DNA of 64,000 bases from Canibacter sp052085365 (GCA_052085365.1 JBQDFP010000001.1:1-64000); one strand, 5' to 3'. Shown: positions 42,219 to 51,336, counted from the first letter of the stretch. Program-made: numbers and translations. The notes: generated from the sequence alone by a model not told the origin.

Positions 42219-43204
42219 ACCGAGGGCCCTTCCAATACGGTGACCGTGTACAGCTAACTGGCCCAAAGAGCCGCAAACATTCGTTCACGCTCACCGAACA
42301 CGGGGAATTTCACAGCCAGCACGGCATGATCAGACATGCACAGTTCGTGGGACACCCCGAAGGGAGCGTATTCACAACTCCTCAGGGAGAAGAATACTTG
42401 GCGATGCGCCCGCTTCTCAGCGATTTTGTGATGTCAATGCCGCGCGGTGCAGCCATTGTCTATCCGAAAGATGCGGCGCAGATTTTGTCACTTGCGGACA
42501 TCGGGCCGGGGATGACCGTCGTTGAAGCAGGAGTTGGCTCGGGGGCATTGAGTCTGCATCTGCTTCGCGCTCTTGCAGGAACCGGAAGGTTGCACTCGAT
42601 TGAGCGTCGTGACGAGTTTGCCAAAATCGCTGATAGTAATGTGTCAGCCTATTTTGGGTCTCATCCGGGCAATTGGGATCTTTCAGTTGGTGACTTGCAA
42701 GATACACTCCATGAACGTACACAACCGGGCACTATTGATCGAGTCGTTCTCGATATGCTTGCCCCTTGGGAATGCGTGGATGTGGCCAGTAACGCGCTCA
42801 CGCCCGGCGGTAAATTGCTGTGCTATGTCGCGACGGTAACTCAACTCTCGCGCGTGGCTGAAGAAATTCGGCGGAGCGGAAATTTTACAGCCCCAGAGTC
42901 GCAGGAAATTATGCTGCGAACCTGGCATGTTGAGGGACTTGCAGTGCGTCCTGATCATCGCATGGTGGGGCACACAGGCTTCCTCATTTCTGCACGCAGA
43001 CTCGCTCCGGGCACGGTTCTTCCAGAAGTGAAACGACGTGCCTCAAAAACAGATTACGATGAGAGTGATGTTGCAGCGTGGACCCCCGACTTGGTCGGTG
43101 AGCGCGTGAAAAGTGACAAAGTTTTGCGAAAAAAAGTTCGCGAAGCTCAAAAGTTTGCAGCAGACTTGGGCGTGGATCAGGAAGCTCAAGATTCGCTCAG
43201 ATAA
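42215..43204 (+). CDS. trmI: tRNA (adenine-58-N1)-methyltransferase (TrmI)
   Basis: 329 residues. The N-terminal barrel starts GPFQYGDRVQLTGPKSRKHSFTL. The S-adenosylmethionine site is MTVVEAGVGSGALSLHLLRALAGTGRLHSIERRDEFA, and the catalytic region follows at VVLDMLAPWECVDVASNALTPGG. It methylates A58 of the tRNA T-loop. The charged C-terminus extends beyond Thermus TrmI. In most actinobacteria the next genes are arc, dop, pup and the proteasome genes; here an FKBP-like lipoprotein gene starts 28 bp after the stop. The start overlaps the HAD gene. Confidence 0.92.
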   Translation: MNRGPFQYGDRVQLTGPKSRKHSFTLTEHGEFHSQHGMIRHAQFVGHPEGSVFTTPQGEEYLAMRPLLSDFVMSMPRGAAIVYPKDAAQILSLADIGPGMTVVEAGVGSGALSLHLLRALAGTGRLHSIERRDEFAKIADSNVSAYFGSHPGNWDLSVGDLQDTLHERTQPGTIDRVVLDMLAPWECVDVASNALTPGGKLLCYVATVTQLSRVAEEIRRSGNFTAPESQEIMLRTWHVEGLAVRPDHRMVGHTGFLISARRLAPGTVLPEVKRRASKTDYDESDVAAWTPDLVGERVKSDKVLRKKVREAQKFAADLGVDQEAQDSLR

Positions 43205-43232
43205 GATGACTGAGTCTTATCGAAAGGATGAC

Positions 43233-44177
43233 ATGCGTCGACAGTTTATTCCTGCCGCAGCGGCAGCTGTGTTGCTCGGTATCGGATTGACCGGTTGTGG
43301 ATCTCAGGCAAACGAAGCCGCGGAGTCATGCAATGCACCTCTTTCTGCCGGTGTGGTGAGTGACAACATCGACGTCGGTAGCAGTTTTGGTGAGAAACCA
43401 GATTCAGTTTCGCTTCCGAAAGAGGCGTCGTTTTCACACAGTGAAGCAACTCTTGTCAACGCGCCCTCAGAAAGTGAGGCAAACGGCCCCCGTGCGCAGG
43501 CAGGCGACCTTGCGACGATCGACATCACCGTGATTGACGGTCAAACAGATGAGACTGTGTACCAGAGCAAAGGCTATGATGCGAAAACCGGGTCGGACTT
43601 CGTGCCGATCCCGAAGCTCGAAAAAGATACGCCCGTCAGCCTTGGAACCGCCCTAACATGTGCCACAGCGGGAGAGCGCTATGCGATCGCGTTTACCGCT
43701 GAAGACTCTCTCGGTTTTGCACAAAGCTTTGGAACAACCCCCGGAAGCCCGGTCGTCGCGATTATCGACGTCAAAGATGTGGCGAGAGTTGCAGATGGTG
43801 GGTCAACTCATGCGCTACCGAATGGATTCCCAGCCGTAACAACCGATAATGATGGAACCCCGGGCGTTGTGCTCCCACCGTCGGAGGCACCGACTGAACC
43901 ACGTGTTGCTGAGCGCATGAGCGGAACCGGCGACAAGATCGAAGCTGAAAACAGCGTAGTGGTGCAGGTCCTTCAGGTGAACTGGGATGGAACAATGCCC
44001 AGCGGTAACAGTTGGGAAGCTGGACCACAGCTACTTGCACCCGAGGGTGATCAAGCCCCCGCTTGGCGCACCGAACTCACCGGGCTCAAAACCGGTTCAC
44101 TTGCTGTCGTCCTAGAACCAAAAACTGATCAAGCCCCCGCACAGGTTCTCGTAGTGAAGCTGCTCGCTGCGGGGTAA
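43233..44177 (+). CDS. FKBP-like lipoprotein, two divergent repeats
   Basis: 314 residues from the ATG at 43233, chosen because GAAAGGAT is upstream and the signal peptide starts there. The lipoprotein signal is MRRQFIPAAAAAVLLGIGLTGC, with Cys at about residue 22. The rest resembles actinobacterial FKBP-type peptidyl-prolyl isomerases with two domains joined by a GFPAVTTDNDGTPGVVLPPSEAP linker, which is diagnostic. In domain 2, VVVQVLQVNWDGTMPSGNSWEAG replaces the canonical VTVQYTGVLWDG-type core. Several active-site aromatics are gone, so isomerase activity is doubtful and a substrate-binding role is possible. In related genomes this gene follows pafA; here it follows trmI. Confidence 0.78.
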   Translation: MRRQFIPAAAAAVLLGIGLTGCGSQANEAAESCNAPLSAGVVSDNIDVGSSFGEKPDSVSLPKEASFSHSEATLVNAPSESEANGPRAQAGDLATIDITVIDGQTDETVYQSKGYDAKTGSDFVPIPKLEKDTPVSLGTALTCATAGERYAIAFTAEDSLGFAQSFGTTPGSPVVAIIDVKDVARVADGGSTHALPNGFPAVTTDNDGTPGVVLPPSEAPTEPRVAERMSGTGDKIEAENSVVVQVLQVNWDGTMPSGNSWEAGPQLLAPEGDQAPAWRTELTGLKTGSLAVVLEPKTDQAPAQVLVVKLLAAG

Positions 44178-44180
44178 CTC

Positions 44181-46232
44181 ATGGCAGCATCGGGGGACAG
44201 GCGTGGGCCAGACAAGGCTGAACGGCAACTTAATCTGGTGCTCGCGCTGACCGACACAAAAGTCGGCTTTTCAAAAGCCGAGCTTTTACAGGCTGTTCAT
44301 GGGTACCGACAGCTTTGGGACGCCGCAGATACGGAACGCGCGCGCGATTCACTTGATCGAATGTTTGAGCGTGACAAGCAAGACCTCAAGAAGCTCGGCG
44401 TACCAATAGAAGCATTCGAACCATACGACGAATCAGGCAATAACAAAGCTACCCGCTACTGCATTGAACGATCACTCCTAGAGATGCCTGCAGGTATTGT
44501 CTTCTCGAAGAGTGAGCTGGAAGTCCTTCGAGCAGCGTCGTTTGTGTGGGGACAAGAACATCTCGCAACGCAGTCTCGACTTGCACGTGCCAAGCTCACA
44601 TCGCTGGGCGCAGGCCTCAGTGTTGGTGAGGTTGGTATTTATCCCAGTATGCGTCTGCGCGACCGCTCCGCGGCACCGCTAGCTGACGCGATCCACGCAC
44701 AAAAAGTAGTCATGTTTGATTACCGTCAGCCTGACCGCAAAATTTCCGAAACTCGCACCGTCGCTCCTTTACATCTCGAGCAGGCGGACGGTCGCTGGCA
44801 TCTGCTCGCCTGGGATTACGACCGTGAGGGGACACGTACTTTCTTGCTCCGGCGAATCGTCGGTAATGTGAAAGTTCTGGCTCGACATTTTGACGCGGCA
44901 CTTTTTACGCATGTTCCTGAAATCAAAAGTGAACTCAGAGCTGTTGCGCTCGAACATCCTGCGACGCTCCTAGTGAGAAACGGCACATCAGCGTACCGTG
45001 CGTTCCATTCCCGTGGGCTCTCTGCTCCCGAAGCAAGCAATGGCTGGAGCGAGCTACAAGTGCCGATGCTTGACGCGCGTGAATTGGCGCGCGAGATTAC
45101 CGGATACGGCGCAGACATCGCCGTGTGTGAACCAAAGGTGCTTGTCGCTCACACGAAAGAGCTTTTCAGCCTGATTTTAGAACAACACAGTCGAGACAAT
45201 GAGTTCGACGGCGGGACCCCGATTGGCGGTGCAGCTCGGTCCAGACACCGAGGTGCCGCGAAATTGGATGCTACTGAGAATGTAGTGCTCATGTTGGCAC
45301 TCGTTGAATTTTTGAAAACTGAACGAGTTGCGTCAGTCACTGAACTGGCTGAGAGGTTTGACTCAACCGAGACACAAATTCGTCATCTAGTGCGGTTTCT
45401 GGGTCAAGCCGGTGTCCCCGGTGAAGAAGGCCTGTATCTTCCGCAAGACATGATTGAAATTGACTACGACGCACTAGAAGAAGACGACGTTGTGGTGTTG
45501 AACCAATCTGTGGCCATCGATGGTGCGCCAGCGTTTACGGGTATAGAAATTGCGGGGTTGCTTTCAAGCCTGCAACTCCTCTCTGACTATCTGCCTGAAC
45601 GCTATGAAGAGGATGTACGCTCCTCGATAGCAAAATTGACCGAATATTCTGCAGTCTCGAGGCTTTCTGCCCATGACGATCAGCGCAATTCACTATTGCG
45701 TCCCATCACGGACGCAATAGCAAACGGAAAGACGCTCAGATTTCAATATCGAGCCGCAAACGGTGGGATGAGTGAACGCGAGCTGTTCCCTGAAACACTT
45801 GATCAATCAACTGGCAACTGGCTGGTCGAAGGGTACTGTTTTGATCGTCAGGCTCACCGTCGGTTCAGACTAGATCGAATAGAAGACATGCTGGTCGCGG
45901 ATGCCACCGCAGACCATCGGGACGAAATTGATAAAGCAAACAGGTCAGTTGCCTCCGACGCGGAGCAAAGGACAGAAAGCCGCGAATCCAAACAGGAGCA
46001 CAATATTGGTCGTGTCGCTGTTCATGAAGACGCGGTCAACGACCTGATTAACTATGAAATTGCTTACGATGCCAGCGCGGGCGCATGGCGTCTTGGCAAC
46101 GTGGATTTGTGGCATCAAAATACTGAACTCGAAATGCTCGGAATTGCTCCTGGCGAGATCATTTTCTTAGAGCCCGTTGAACGGCGGCTGCGCATCGGTG
46201 ACTGGGCGTTGAGCGCCCTAGCCGCCTATTAA
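44181..46232 (+). CDS. pafBC: PafBC: fused WYL-domain transcriptional regulator
   Basis: 683 residues, twice the size of PafB or PafC, with the same layout repeated. Half 1 has an HTH start (LNLVLALTDTKVGFSKAELLQAVHGYRQL), a WCX-preceding middle, and a WYL-type segment DGRWHLLAWDYDREGTRTFLLRRI. Half 2 begins with VVLMLALVEFLKTERVASVTELAERF, and its WYL segment is TGNWLVEGYCFDRQAHRRFRLDRI. PafB and PafC together activate the mycobacterial DNA damage response independently of LexA, and a natural fusion is known in Arthrobacter. Here the fusion is retained, but the pafA gene for which the locus is named is absent. The start lies 3 nt after the FKBP stop. Confidence 0.9.
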   Translation: MAASGDRRGPDKAERQLNLVLALTDTKVGFSKAELLQAVHGYRQLWDAADTERARDSLDRMFERDKQDLKKLGVPIEAFEPYDESGNNKATRYCIERSLLEMPAGIVFSKSELEVLRAASFVWGQEHLATQSRLARAKLTSLGAGLSVGEVGIYPSMRLRDRSAAPLADAIHAQKVVMFDYRQPDRKISETRTVAPLHLEQADGRWHLLAWDYDREGTRTFLLRRIVGNVKVLARHFDAALFTHVPEIKSELRAVALEHPATLLVRNGTSAYRAFHSRGLSAPEASNGWSELQVPMLDARELAREITGYGADIAVCEPKVLVAHTKELFSLILEQHSRDNEFDGGTPIGGAARSRHRGAAKLDATENVVLMLALVEFLKTERVASVTELAERFDSTETQIRHLVRFLGQAGVPGEEGLYLPQDMIEIDYDALEEDDVVVLNQSVAIDGAPAFTGIEIAGLLSSLQLLSDYLPERYEEDVRSSIAKLTEYSAVSRLSAHDDQRNSLLRPITDAIANGKTLRFQYRAANGGMSERELFPETLDQSTGNWLVEGYCFDRQAHRRFRLDRIEDMLVADATADHRDEIDKANRSVASDAEQRTESRESKQEHNIGRVAVHEDAVNDLINYEIAYDASAGAWRLGNVDLWHQNTELEMLGIAPGEIIFLEPVERRLRIGDWALSALAAY

Positions 46233-46239
46233 CCTGGGA

Positions 46240-46245
46240 TAGACT
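46240..46245 (+). promoter_or_regulatory. -10 box for leaderless tatC transcript
   Basis: TAGACT ends 7 nt before the GTG at 46253, in the 20-bp gap after pafBC. It may add an internal promoter to the operon. Confidence 0.45.
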
Positions 46246-46252
46246 CGCAGTC

Positions 46253-47047
46253 GTGGCGCGCAAAAAGAAACAAAAAAATCCCGAAGGACGCATGTCCCTC
46301 GGCGAGCATCTTGTTGAGCTGCGCAAACGCCTCGTTATTTCCGCAATCGCGATCGTCGTCGCTGCTGTGGCGGGCTGGTTTCTGTCAGACCTGGTCTGGG
46401 AGCTGCTTCGCGCTCCTGTCGAGGAAATCGCAGCAGATGGGCATCGCGTCGCGAAAATATCGTACAACGATGTCACGTCTTCGTTCGATTTGAAACTTCG
46501 GATATCTTTCTTTATCGCATTGTTTATTGCGTGCCCTATTTGGCTCTACCAAATATGGGCGTTTTTTGCGCCAGGTCTGAGACGACGGGAAAAACTCCTC
46601 GGGATCGGATTCATTAGTGCGGCTGTACCGCTCTTTCTTGGTGGGGCCGTGACTGCGTGGTGGGTGCTACCAAACATCGTGACGCTGCTGACAAGTTTCA
46701 GTTCCGATCAAGACGCGATTCTACTGAATGCCCGAGACTATTTAAGCTTCGCAATGAAACTCATGTTTGCGGTTGGCGCAGGCTATGTCATGCCTGTACT
46801 CCTTGTGCTGTTGAACTTTATAGGTGTTTTCACCGGTAAAACCATTTTGAAAAGCTGGCGGGTTGCGGTGCTGTTGATTGCCTTATTCGCCGCAATCACC
46901 ACGCCCGCAGCAGATATTGTCAGCATGTTTGTACTGCTCATACCCATGACTTTGCTGTACTTTGTCGCGGTGGGTATTGCGTTGCTGCACGATCGAAGAG
47001 TGGAGAAGAAACGTGAGAAAGCTCTCGCAGAAGATGCGGTGGTATGA
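46253..47047 (+). CDS. tatC: Twin-arginine translocase subunit TatC
   Basis: 264 residues from a GTG, six transmembrane helices. The N-terminus MSLGEHLVELRKRLVISA and the following acidic/basic pattern are the TatC signature. YNDVTSSFDLKLRISFFIALFIACPIWLYQIWAFFAPGL and GRDYLSFAMKLM-type segments (here ARDYLSFAMKLMFAVGAGYVMP) are conserved. TatC binds the twin-arginine signal of folded export substrates. Related genomes have tatA directly before it; here the pafBC stop is 20 bp upstream and tatA is absent. The stop overlaps helY by 4 bp (ATGA). Confidence 0.94.
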   Translation: MARKKKQKNPEGRMSLGEHLVELRKRLVISAIAIVVAAVAGWFLSDLVWELLRAPVEEIAADGHRVAKISYNDVTSSFDLKLRISFFIALFIACPIWLYQIWAFFAPGLRRREKLLGIGFISAAVPLFLGGAVTAWWVLPNIVTLLTSFSSDQDAILLNARDYLSFAMKLMFAVGAGYVMPVLLVLLNFIGVFTGKTILKSWRVAVLLIALFAAITTPAADIVSMFVLLIPMTLLYFVAVGIALLHDRRVEKKREKALAEDAVV

Positions 47048-49287
47048 CTAACGAGTCAGCACTGACGAGTTTCGAATCTGGACTCGATTACCCGCTCGAT
47101 GAATTTCAACGAGTCGCGTGTGAGCGTCTTGCGGCCGGACACAGCGTTCTTGTTGCTGCCCCGACTGGGTCCGGTAAAACCACAGTGGCCGAATTTGCGG
47201 TGGCACTTGCGCGACGCGAGCAGGACACCCATGTGTTTTACACGACGCCAATTAAGGCACTGTCTAACCAGAAATACACTGAACTTTGCGACGAATACGG
47301 TCGTGATCAAGTCGGACTTCTCACCGGAGATATTAACCGTAATGGCGATGCTCCGATCGTCGTCATGACCACCGAAGTACTCCGTAACATGATCTACGAG
47401 AACTCGTCACGACTCGAGCATCTCACGTATGTGGTGCTCGACGAAGTGCATTATCTCGGTGACCGTCACCGTGGTGCGGTGTGGGAAGAGATTATTCTTC
47501 ATCTGCCCAAGCACGTATCACTCGTGGGACTTTCTGCGACGGTGTCGAACGCCGAGGAACTTGGAGACTGGATGCACGCCGTTCGTGGGGACACTGAAGT
47601 CGTCATTTCTGAAAAGCGTCCGGTGCCGTTGTATCAACATGTGTTAACTCCTCAGGCACTGCTGCCGCTACTTGTGAGTCGACACGGTGAACCGGATCCC
47701 CGTGGTCGGATCAACCCGGAGCTGCGCAGGTTGCCGAATGCCACCCCGCGCAGGCGCAGCCGTGGCGGTCCACCGAAGCGGACGCGTCACGGACGCATCT
47801 CACGAGCAGATATTGCACGAGCACTTGACGAAACCCAACTGCTCCCAGCCATCGTCTTCATTTTCAGTCGAAATGGCTGCGAGCAGGCGGTTAAACAGTG
47901 TTTGTTCGACGGAATCAGCCTGACCAATGCTGAAGAACGACGTGAAATACGTAAAGTGGCACACGCCGCGCTTGATTCACTCAGTGAAGAGGATAAGAAG
48001 ATTCTCGGAACTCGCAGTTGGATGCATGCACTCGAACGTGGCGTTGCCGCACACCATGCGGGTCTTCTTCCCATGTTTAAACGAGTTGTGGAGGAGCTCT
48101 TTCAACGCAGACTTGTGAAACTCGTGTTTGCAACCGAGACCCTTGCTCTCGGGATCAACATGCCCGCTCACGCAGTGGCACTTGAAAAGCTCGAAAAGTT
48201 CAATGGTGAGGAACGCGTCCCAATTACTTCCGGTGAATACACCCAACTCACTGGACGCGCTGGACGTCGCGGGATCGATGATGAGGGGCATGCAGTCGTT
48301 GTCTGGCATGACCGGCTCGACCTTGAAGCTCTTGCACACTTGTCAGGAAACCGCTCATATCCCGTGCGTTCAAGTTTTTCGCCGACCTTCAATATGGCGG
48401 TAAATCTGCTTGAACGTCTCTCACCGGAACACGTACGTGAAACTCTTGAGCGTTCTTTTGCGCAGTTCCAAGCAGACCGGTCCGTCGTCAGCGTCGCGGA
48501 AGAAGTACGAGAAATGGAACAGACGCTGTCAGGATATGACCGTGCGGCAGCCCAGGCGAAAGACAAGGCCGACCGTTCTCGTTGGTTGGGGCGGGCGCAA
48601 AAACTTCGTAAACGCGCGTCGCGACTGCGCAGACGTATTTCTGCGCAAGCCGGCGGTATCGCGCGCCACTTCGACCGAGTTGTCGAAGTTCTACTCTCGC
48701 TTGGATATCTTGAAGGCGCGCAGGATCAGCTGACTCCAACACGTTGGGGTGCACTCCTCAAACGCGTGTACGGAGAACGCGACCTGCTGGTCACGGAGAA
48801 TATTCGCCGCCGCACCTGGGACGAACTCGATCCTCCCGCGCTGGCAGCGATGGTCTGCAGCCTGATTTATGAGCCACGCAGGGCAGACACGGCGTATTTT
48901 GGCACCGTTCCAGGACGTCGATTTGCGCGGGCGTTCGATGCAACCCTCCTTGTCTGGGCCGAATTAGATGACCTCGCCGAACGGCACCACCTCCCACGCA
49001 CCGAAATTCCAAACCTGGGTCTCTCGCCGGCCATATTCCAGTGGGCCAAGGGCGGCGACTTGAACACCGTCCTTCGCGAGACTGGGGTATCTGCCGGTGA
49101 ATTTGTGCGGTGGGTACGGCAAACCATTGACATGCTCGACCAGATTTCTGCCTCGTCCCGACAAGTCGCCCTTGAACTCAACGACGTTGATGAGGCCGAA
49201 GCAGCTCGATTGGAAATGCTTTCGCACACCGCAAAACGTGGTGCAAAACTTATTCGCCGCGGAATTATCGAGATCAACGAACCATGA
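47044..49287 (+). CDS. helY: DEAD/DEAH-box helicase of the Ski2/HelY type
   Basis: 747 residues. Motifs in order: Walker A LVAAPTGSGKTTVAEFA (about residue 40), TTPIKALSNQKY, DEVHYLGDRHRG (about 135), GLSATVSNAEELGDW, VFATETLALGINMPAHAV, and YTQLTGRAGRRGID. A DSHCT-like C-terminal domain follows. These define the Ski2/Mtr4-like superfamily 2 helicases called HelY in mycobacteria, probably RNA helicases. The protein is shorter than the roughly 900-residue mycobacterial form, mainly after the helicase core. It starts inside the tatC stop and ends inside the lnt start (ATGA overlaps), so the three genes are tightly coupled. Confidence 0.92.
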   Translation: MTNESALTSFESGLDYPLDEFQRVACERLAAGHSVLVAAPTGSGKTTVAEFAVALARREQDTHVFYTTPIKALSNQKYTELCDEYGRDQVGLLTGDINRNGDAPIVVMTTEVLRNMIYENSSRLEHLTYVVLDEVHYLGDRHRGAVWEEIILHLPKHVSLVGLSATVSNAEELGDWMHAVRGDTEVVISEKRPVPLYQHVLTPQALLPLLVSRHGEPDPRGRINPELRRLPNATPRRRSRGGPPKRTRHGRISRADIARALDETQLLPAIVFIFSRNGCEQAVKQCLFDGISLTNAEERREIRKVAHAALDSLSEEDKKILGTRSWMHALERGVAAHHAGLLPMFKRVVEELFQRRLVKLVFATETLALGINMPAHAVALEKLEKFNGEERVPITSGEYTQLTGRAGRRGIDDEGHAVVVWHDRLDLEALAHLSGNRSYPVRSSFSPTFNMAVNLLERLSPEHVRETLERSFAQFQADRSVVSVAEEVREMEQTLSGYDRAAAQAKDKADRSRWLGRAQKLRKRASRLRRRISAQAGGIARHFDRVVEVLLSLGYLEGAQDQLTPTRWGALLKRVYGERDLLVTENIRRRTWDELDPPALAAMVCSLIYEPRRADTAYFGTVPGRRFARAFDATLLVWAELDDLAERHHLPRTEIPNLGLSPAIFQWAKGGDLNTVLRETGVSAGEFVRWVRQTIDMLDQISASSRQVALELNDVDEAEAARLEMLSHTAKRGAKLIRRGIIEINEP

Positions 49288-50906
49288 CCCGTAGGTTCCG
49301 CCGTCGTTTCCTCATCGGAATCCTCGCTGCCGCTCTTGGTGGTTGGTTGCTTGACGTTGCCTCACCTGGGCTCGACCTGTGGGGATTTTCTTATCTCGGT
49401 TTTGGGCTCATCCTCTGGGCAATATGGCACCAAACTTTCTGGAAAGGACTGTTGCTCGGACTGGTCGCTGGGGCCGCGTTTTGGCTGCCACACCTCAACT
49501 GGCTCACCCTGTACCTGGGACCGGTACCGTGGCTGGCCTTGTCAGTGGTCATGCTCCTTTGGTTCGGCCTGTTTGGAGCACTAGCCGGATACACAACCCG
49601 TCACTTGGCAAGAAGCTCGTTCTTCAACCAACACGGTGGCTTTCTCATTTTCACTCAAGCGGTGGCAGTAGCCGGATTGTGGGTGCTGCGTGAACAGGTC
49701 CAGTCCTCCTGGCCATACGGGGGTTTTGCCTGGGGGAGGGCTGCACTCACACAGGCGAACACTCCACTTCTCGAGTCGGTGTCGTGGATTGGCATTGCTG
49801 GGCTGTCTTGGGTGCTGATTTTTGCGAGCGGACTTGTCGTAGCTTCGATCTCGCATGCGCCTGAAAGTAGGACACGCACGAGTCGAACAACGAGCGGAGT
49901 GTCGATCCTTGCGGCCGTGGTGTGCATTCTGGGCGCAGCGGTTATCCCGATGACCTCACTCACTGGGCCTGATGAAGCGAACATCAGTCGAGATACGCTG
50001 CGCATTGCAGGAATCCAAGGGAATGCGAAAGCCGGGATTTTTGATGATCGCGAATCTGGAGACGTATTCCAGAGTCATCTCGATGCTACACAAAGGCTGC
50101 TTGACGAGCTCCAGTCGCAAGACGATACGGTCGACTTGATTGTCTGGCCAGAAAACAGTGCTGAGTTTGACGTCCGCGAAGAGCCTGAACGATTCCGCCT
50201 GATAGCTGGGCTCGCGCGGCAAGCGCAAGCACCGATCGTCGTCGGGTCAGTACTTCGAGACGTCACCTCTGATACCACTGAAGAATTTTATAACTCGTCG
50301 CTCGTTATCGAGCCGGACGGCACGCTTAGTGGAAGGTACGACAAGCGTTATCCGGTTCCTTTCGCCGAATATATGCCGAACCGTCCCTTTTTTCATACGC
50401 TTGTTCCTGACCTGGTCGATTTGGTGCAGTTGGATTATCAACCTGGTTTACGTCCTACCGTACTTGACATTGATGACGTGCAAACTGGACTTGCAATCTG
50501 TTTTGACATCACCTTCGACCGTCACGCAACTGAGCTAGTTCGTTCAGGCGCGGAGGTGGTTCTAGCCCAAACAAATAATGCTGACTTTGGTCAGACTGAT
50601 GAAAGTGCCCAGCAACTGGCGATTACTCGTATGCAGTCGGTTTCGATGGGGCGTTCCCTGGTGAATATTTCAACAGTGGGAACCAGTGAGATACTCGCCC
50701 CTAATGGTGACACCCTTGACGCAATCGATTCACATATACCAGGAGCAGTCATTGCCAATGTACCGCTCGTATCAGTGGTGACTCCAGCGATGCGTATTGG
50801 CGGGTGGATCGCTACGGGTACGAGCGGTATTGGCGTGTTGTTGTTCCTTATTGCGACGCTCGTCGACTTCTCAACAAGGCGAGTCGTTCCTCGAGAAGCT
50901 CGTTGA
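49284..50906 (+). CDS. lnt: Apolipoprotein N-acyltransferase (Lnt)
   Basis: 540 residues. Residues 1-200 hold about six transmembrane helices (for example YLGFGLILWAIWHQTFWKGLLLGL). The nitrilase-like catalytic domain spans about 225-500, with Glu in LIVWPENSAEFD, Lys in YDKRYPVPFAEYMPN and Cys in GLAICFDITFDRHA. A last helix lies near the C-terminus. It adds the third acyl chain to lipoproteins after LspA cleavage. Three lipoproteins are encoded in this window. Some actinobacteria fuse Lnt to a polyprenol-phosphate mannose synthase domain, but no such domain is present here. The 3' 59 bp overlap the convergent rbpA gene. Confidence 0.92.
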   Translation: MTRRFRRRFLIGILAAALGGWLLDVASPGLDLWGFSYLGFGLILWAIWHQTFWKGLLLGLVAGAAFWLPHLNWLTLYLGPVPWLALSVVMLLWFGLFGALAGYTTRHLARSSFFNQHGGFLIFTQAVAVAGLWVLREQVQSSWPYGGFAWGRAALTQANTPLLESVSWIGIAGLSWVLIFASGLVVASISHAPESRTRTSRTTSGVSILAAVVCILGAAVIPMTSLTGPDEANISRDTLRIAGIQGNAKAGIFDDRESGDVFQSHLDATQRLLDELQSQDDTVDLIVWPENSAEFDVREEPERFRLIAGLARQAQAPIVVGSVLRDVTSDTTEEFYNSSLVIEPDGTLSGRYDKRYPVPFAEYMPNRPFFHTLVPDLVDLVQLDYQPGLRPTVLDIDDVQTGLAICFDITFDRHATELVRSGAEVVLAQTNNADFGQTDESAQQLAITRMQSVSMGRSLVNISTVGTSEILAPNGDTLDAIDSHIPGAVIANVPLVSVVTPAMRIGGWIATGTSGIGVLLFLIATLVDFSTRRVVPREAR

Positions 50907-51204
50907 GTTCTTCTCGACTGCGCCGTTCGAGCAGCATATCCCAGTGTGTGCGCTGGGAGGATTCCTTTTCTTCAAATTCTGCACGCGCTGCTTTTCCAGC
51001 TTCATCATCTAGAAAGCCAAGCTGTCCTGATTTCTGATCAATCCAGTTCGCGGGGGGTTCAGCATCGGCTTCGAAAGTTACCGTAAATCTCGTACCAGTA
51101 TCGGTCAGGTATTCGACGGTCTTACGCGGGGCAAATTCGACACCGTGTTCTCCTTGTAGGCTCTGTGAGCCGAGCCTTTCACCGCGGAGTGTGCGTTCCG
51201 GCAT
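50848..51204 (-). CDS. rbpA: RNA polymerase-binding protein RbpA
   Basis: 118 residues. RbpA binds the core enzyme and the primary sigma factor and stabilises the open complex in actinobacteria. The N-terminal tail RTLRGERLGSQSLQ, the beta-barrel EYLTDTGTRFTVTFEADAEPPANW and the sigma-interaction helix QRTHWDMLLERRSREELNELLEERLALLR are all present. The barrel lacks the cysteines that bind zinc in Streptomyces RbpA; the mycobacterial protein also lacks a zinc site, so this is a known variant. The ribosome site GAGGAG is good. The gene is convergent with lnt and overlaps it by 59 bp. The target SigA is encoded at 30.7 kb. Confidence 0.93.
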   Translation of the reverse strand: MPERTLRGERLGSQSLQGEHGVEFAPRKTVEYLTDTGTRFTVTFEADAEPPANWIDQKSGQLGFLDDEAGKAARAEFEEKESSQRTHWDMLLERRSREELNELLEERLALLRSRRASQ

Positions 51205-51336
51205 AAGGTTCTCCTCTCGGTTACCCCTGACGTTACGACCTAAACGAGAATTTAGCCACCTTTCCCAGCGCCTTCACTGACAAGCCGAAGCATTCCACTA
51301 CGCTTAGACACAACCATTCGAAACGGAGATACGCTT

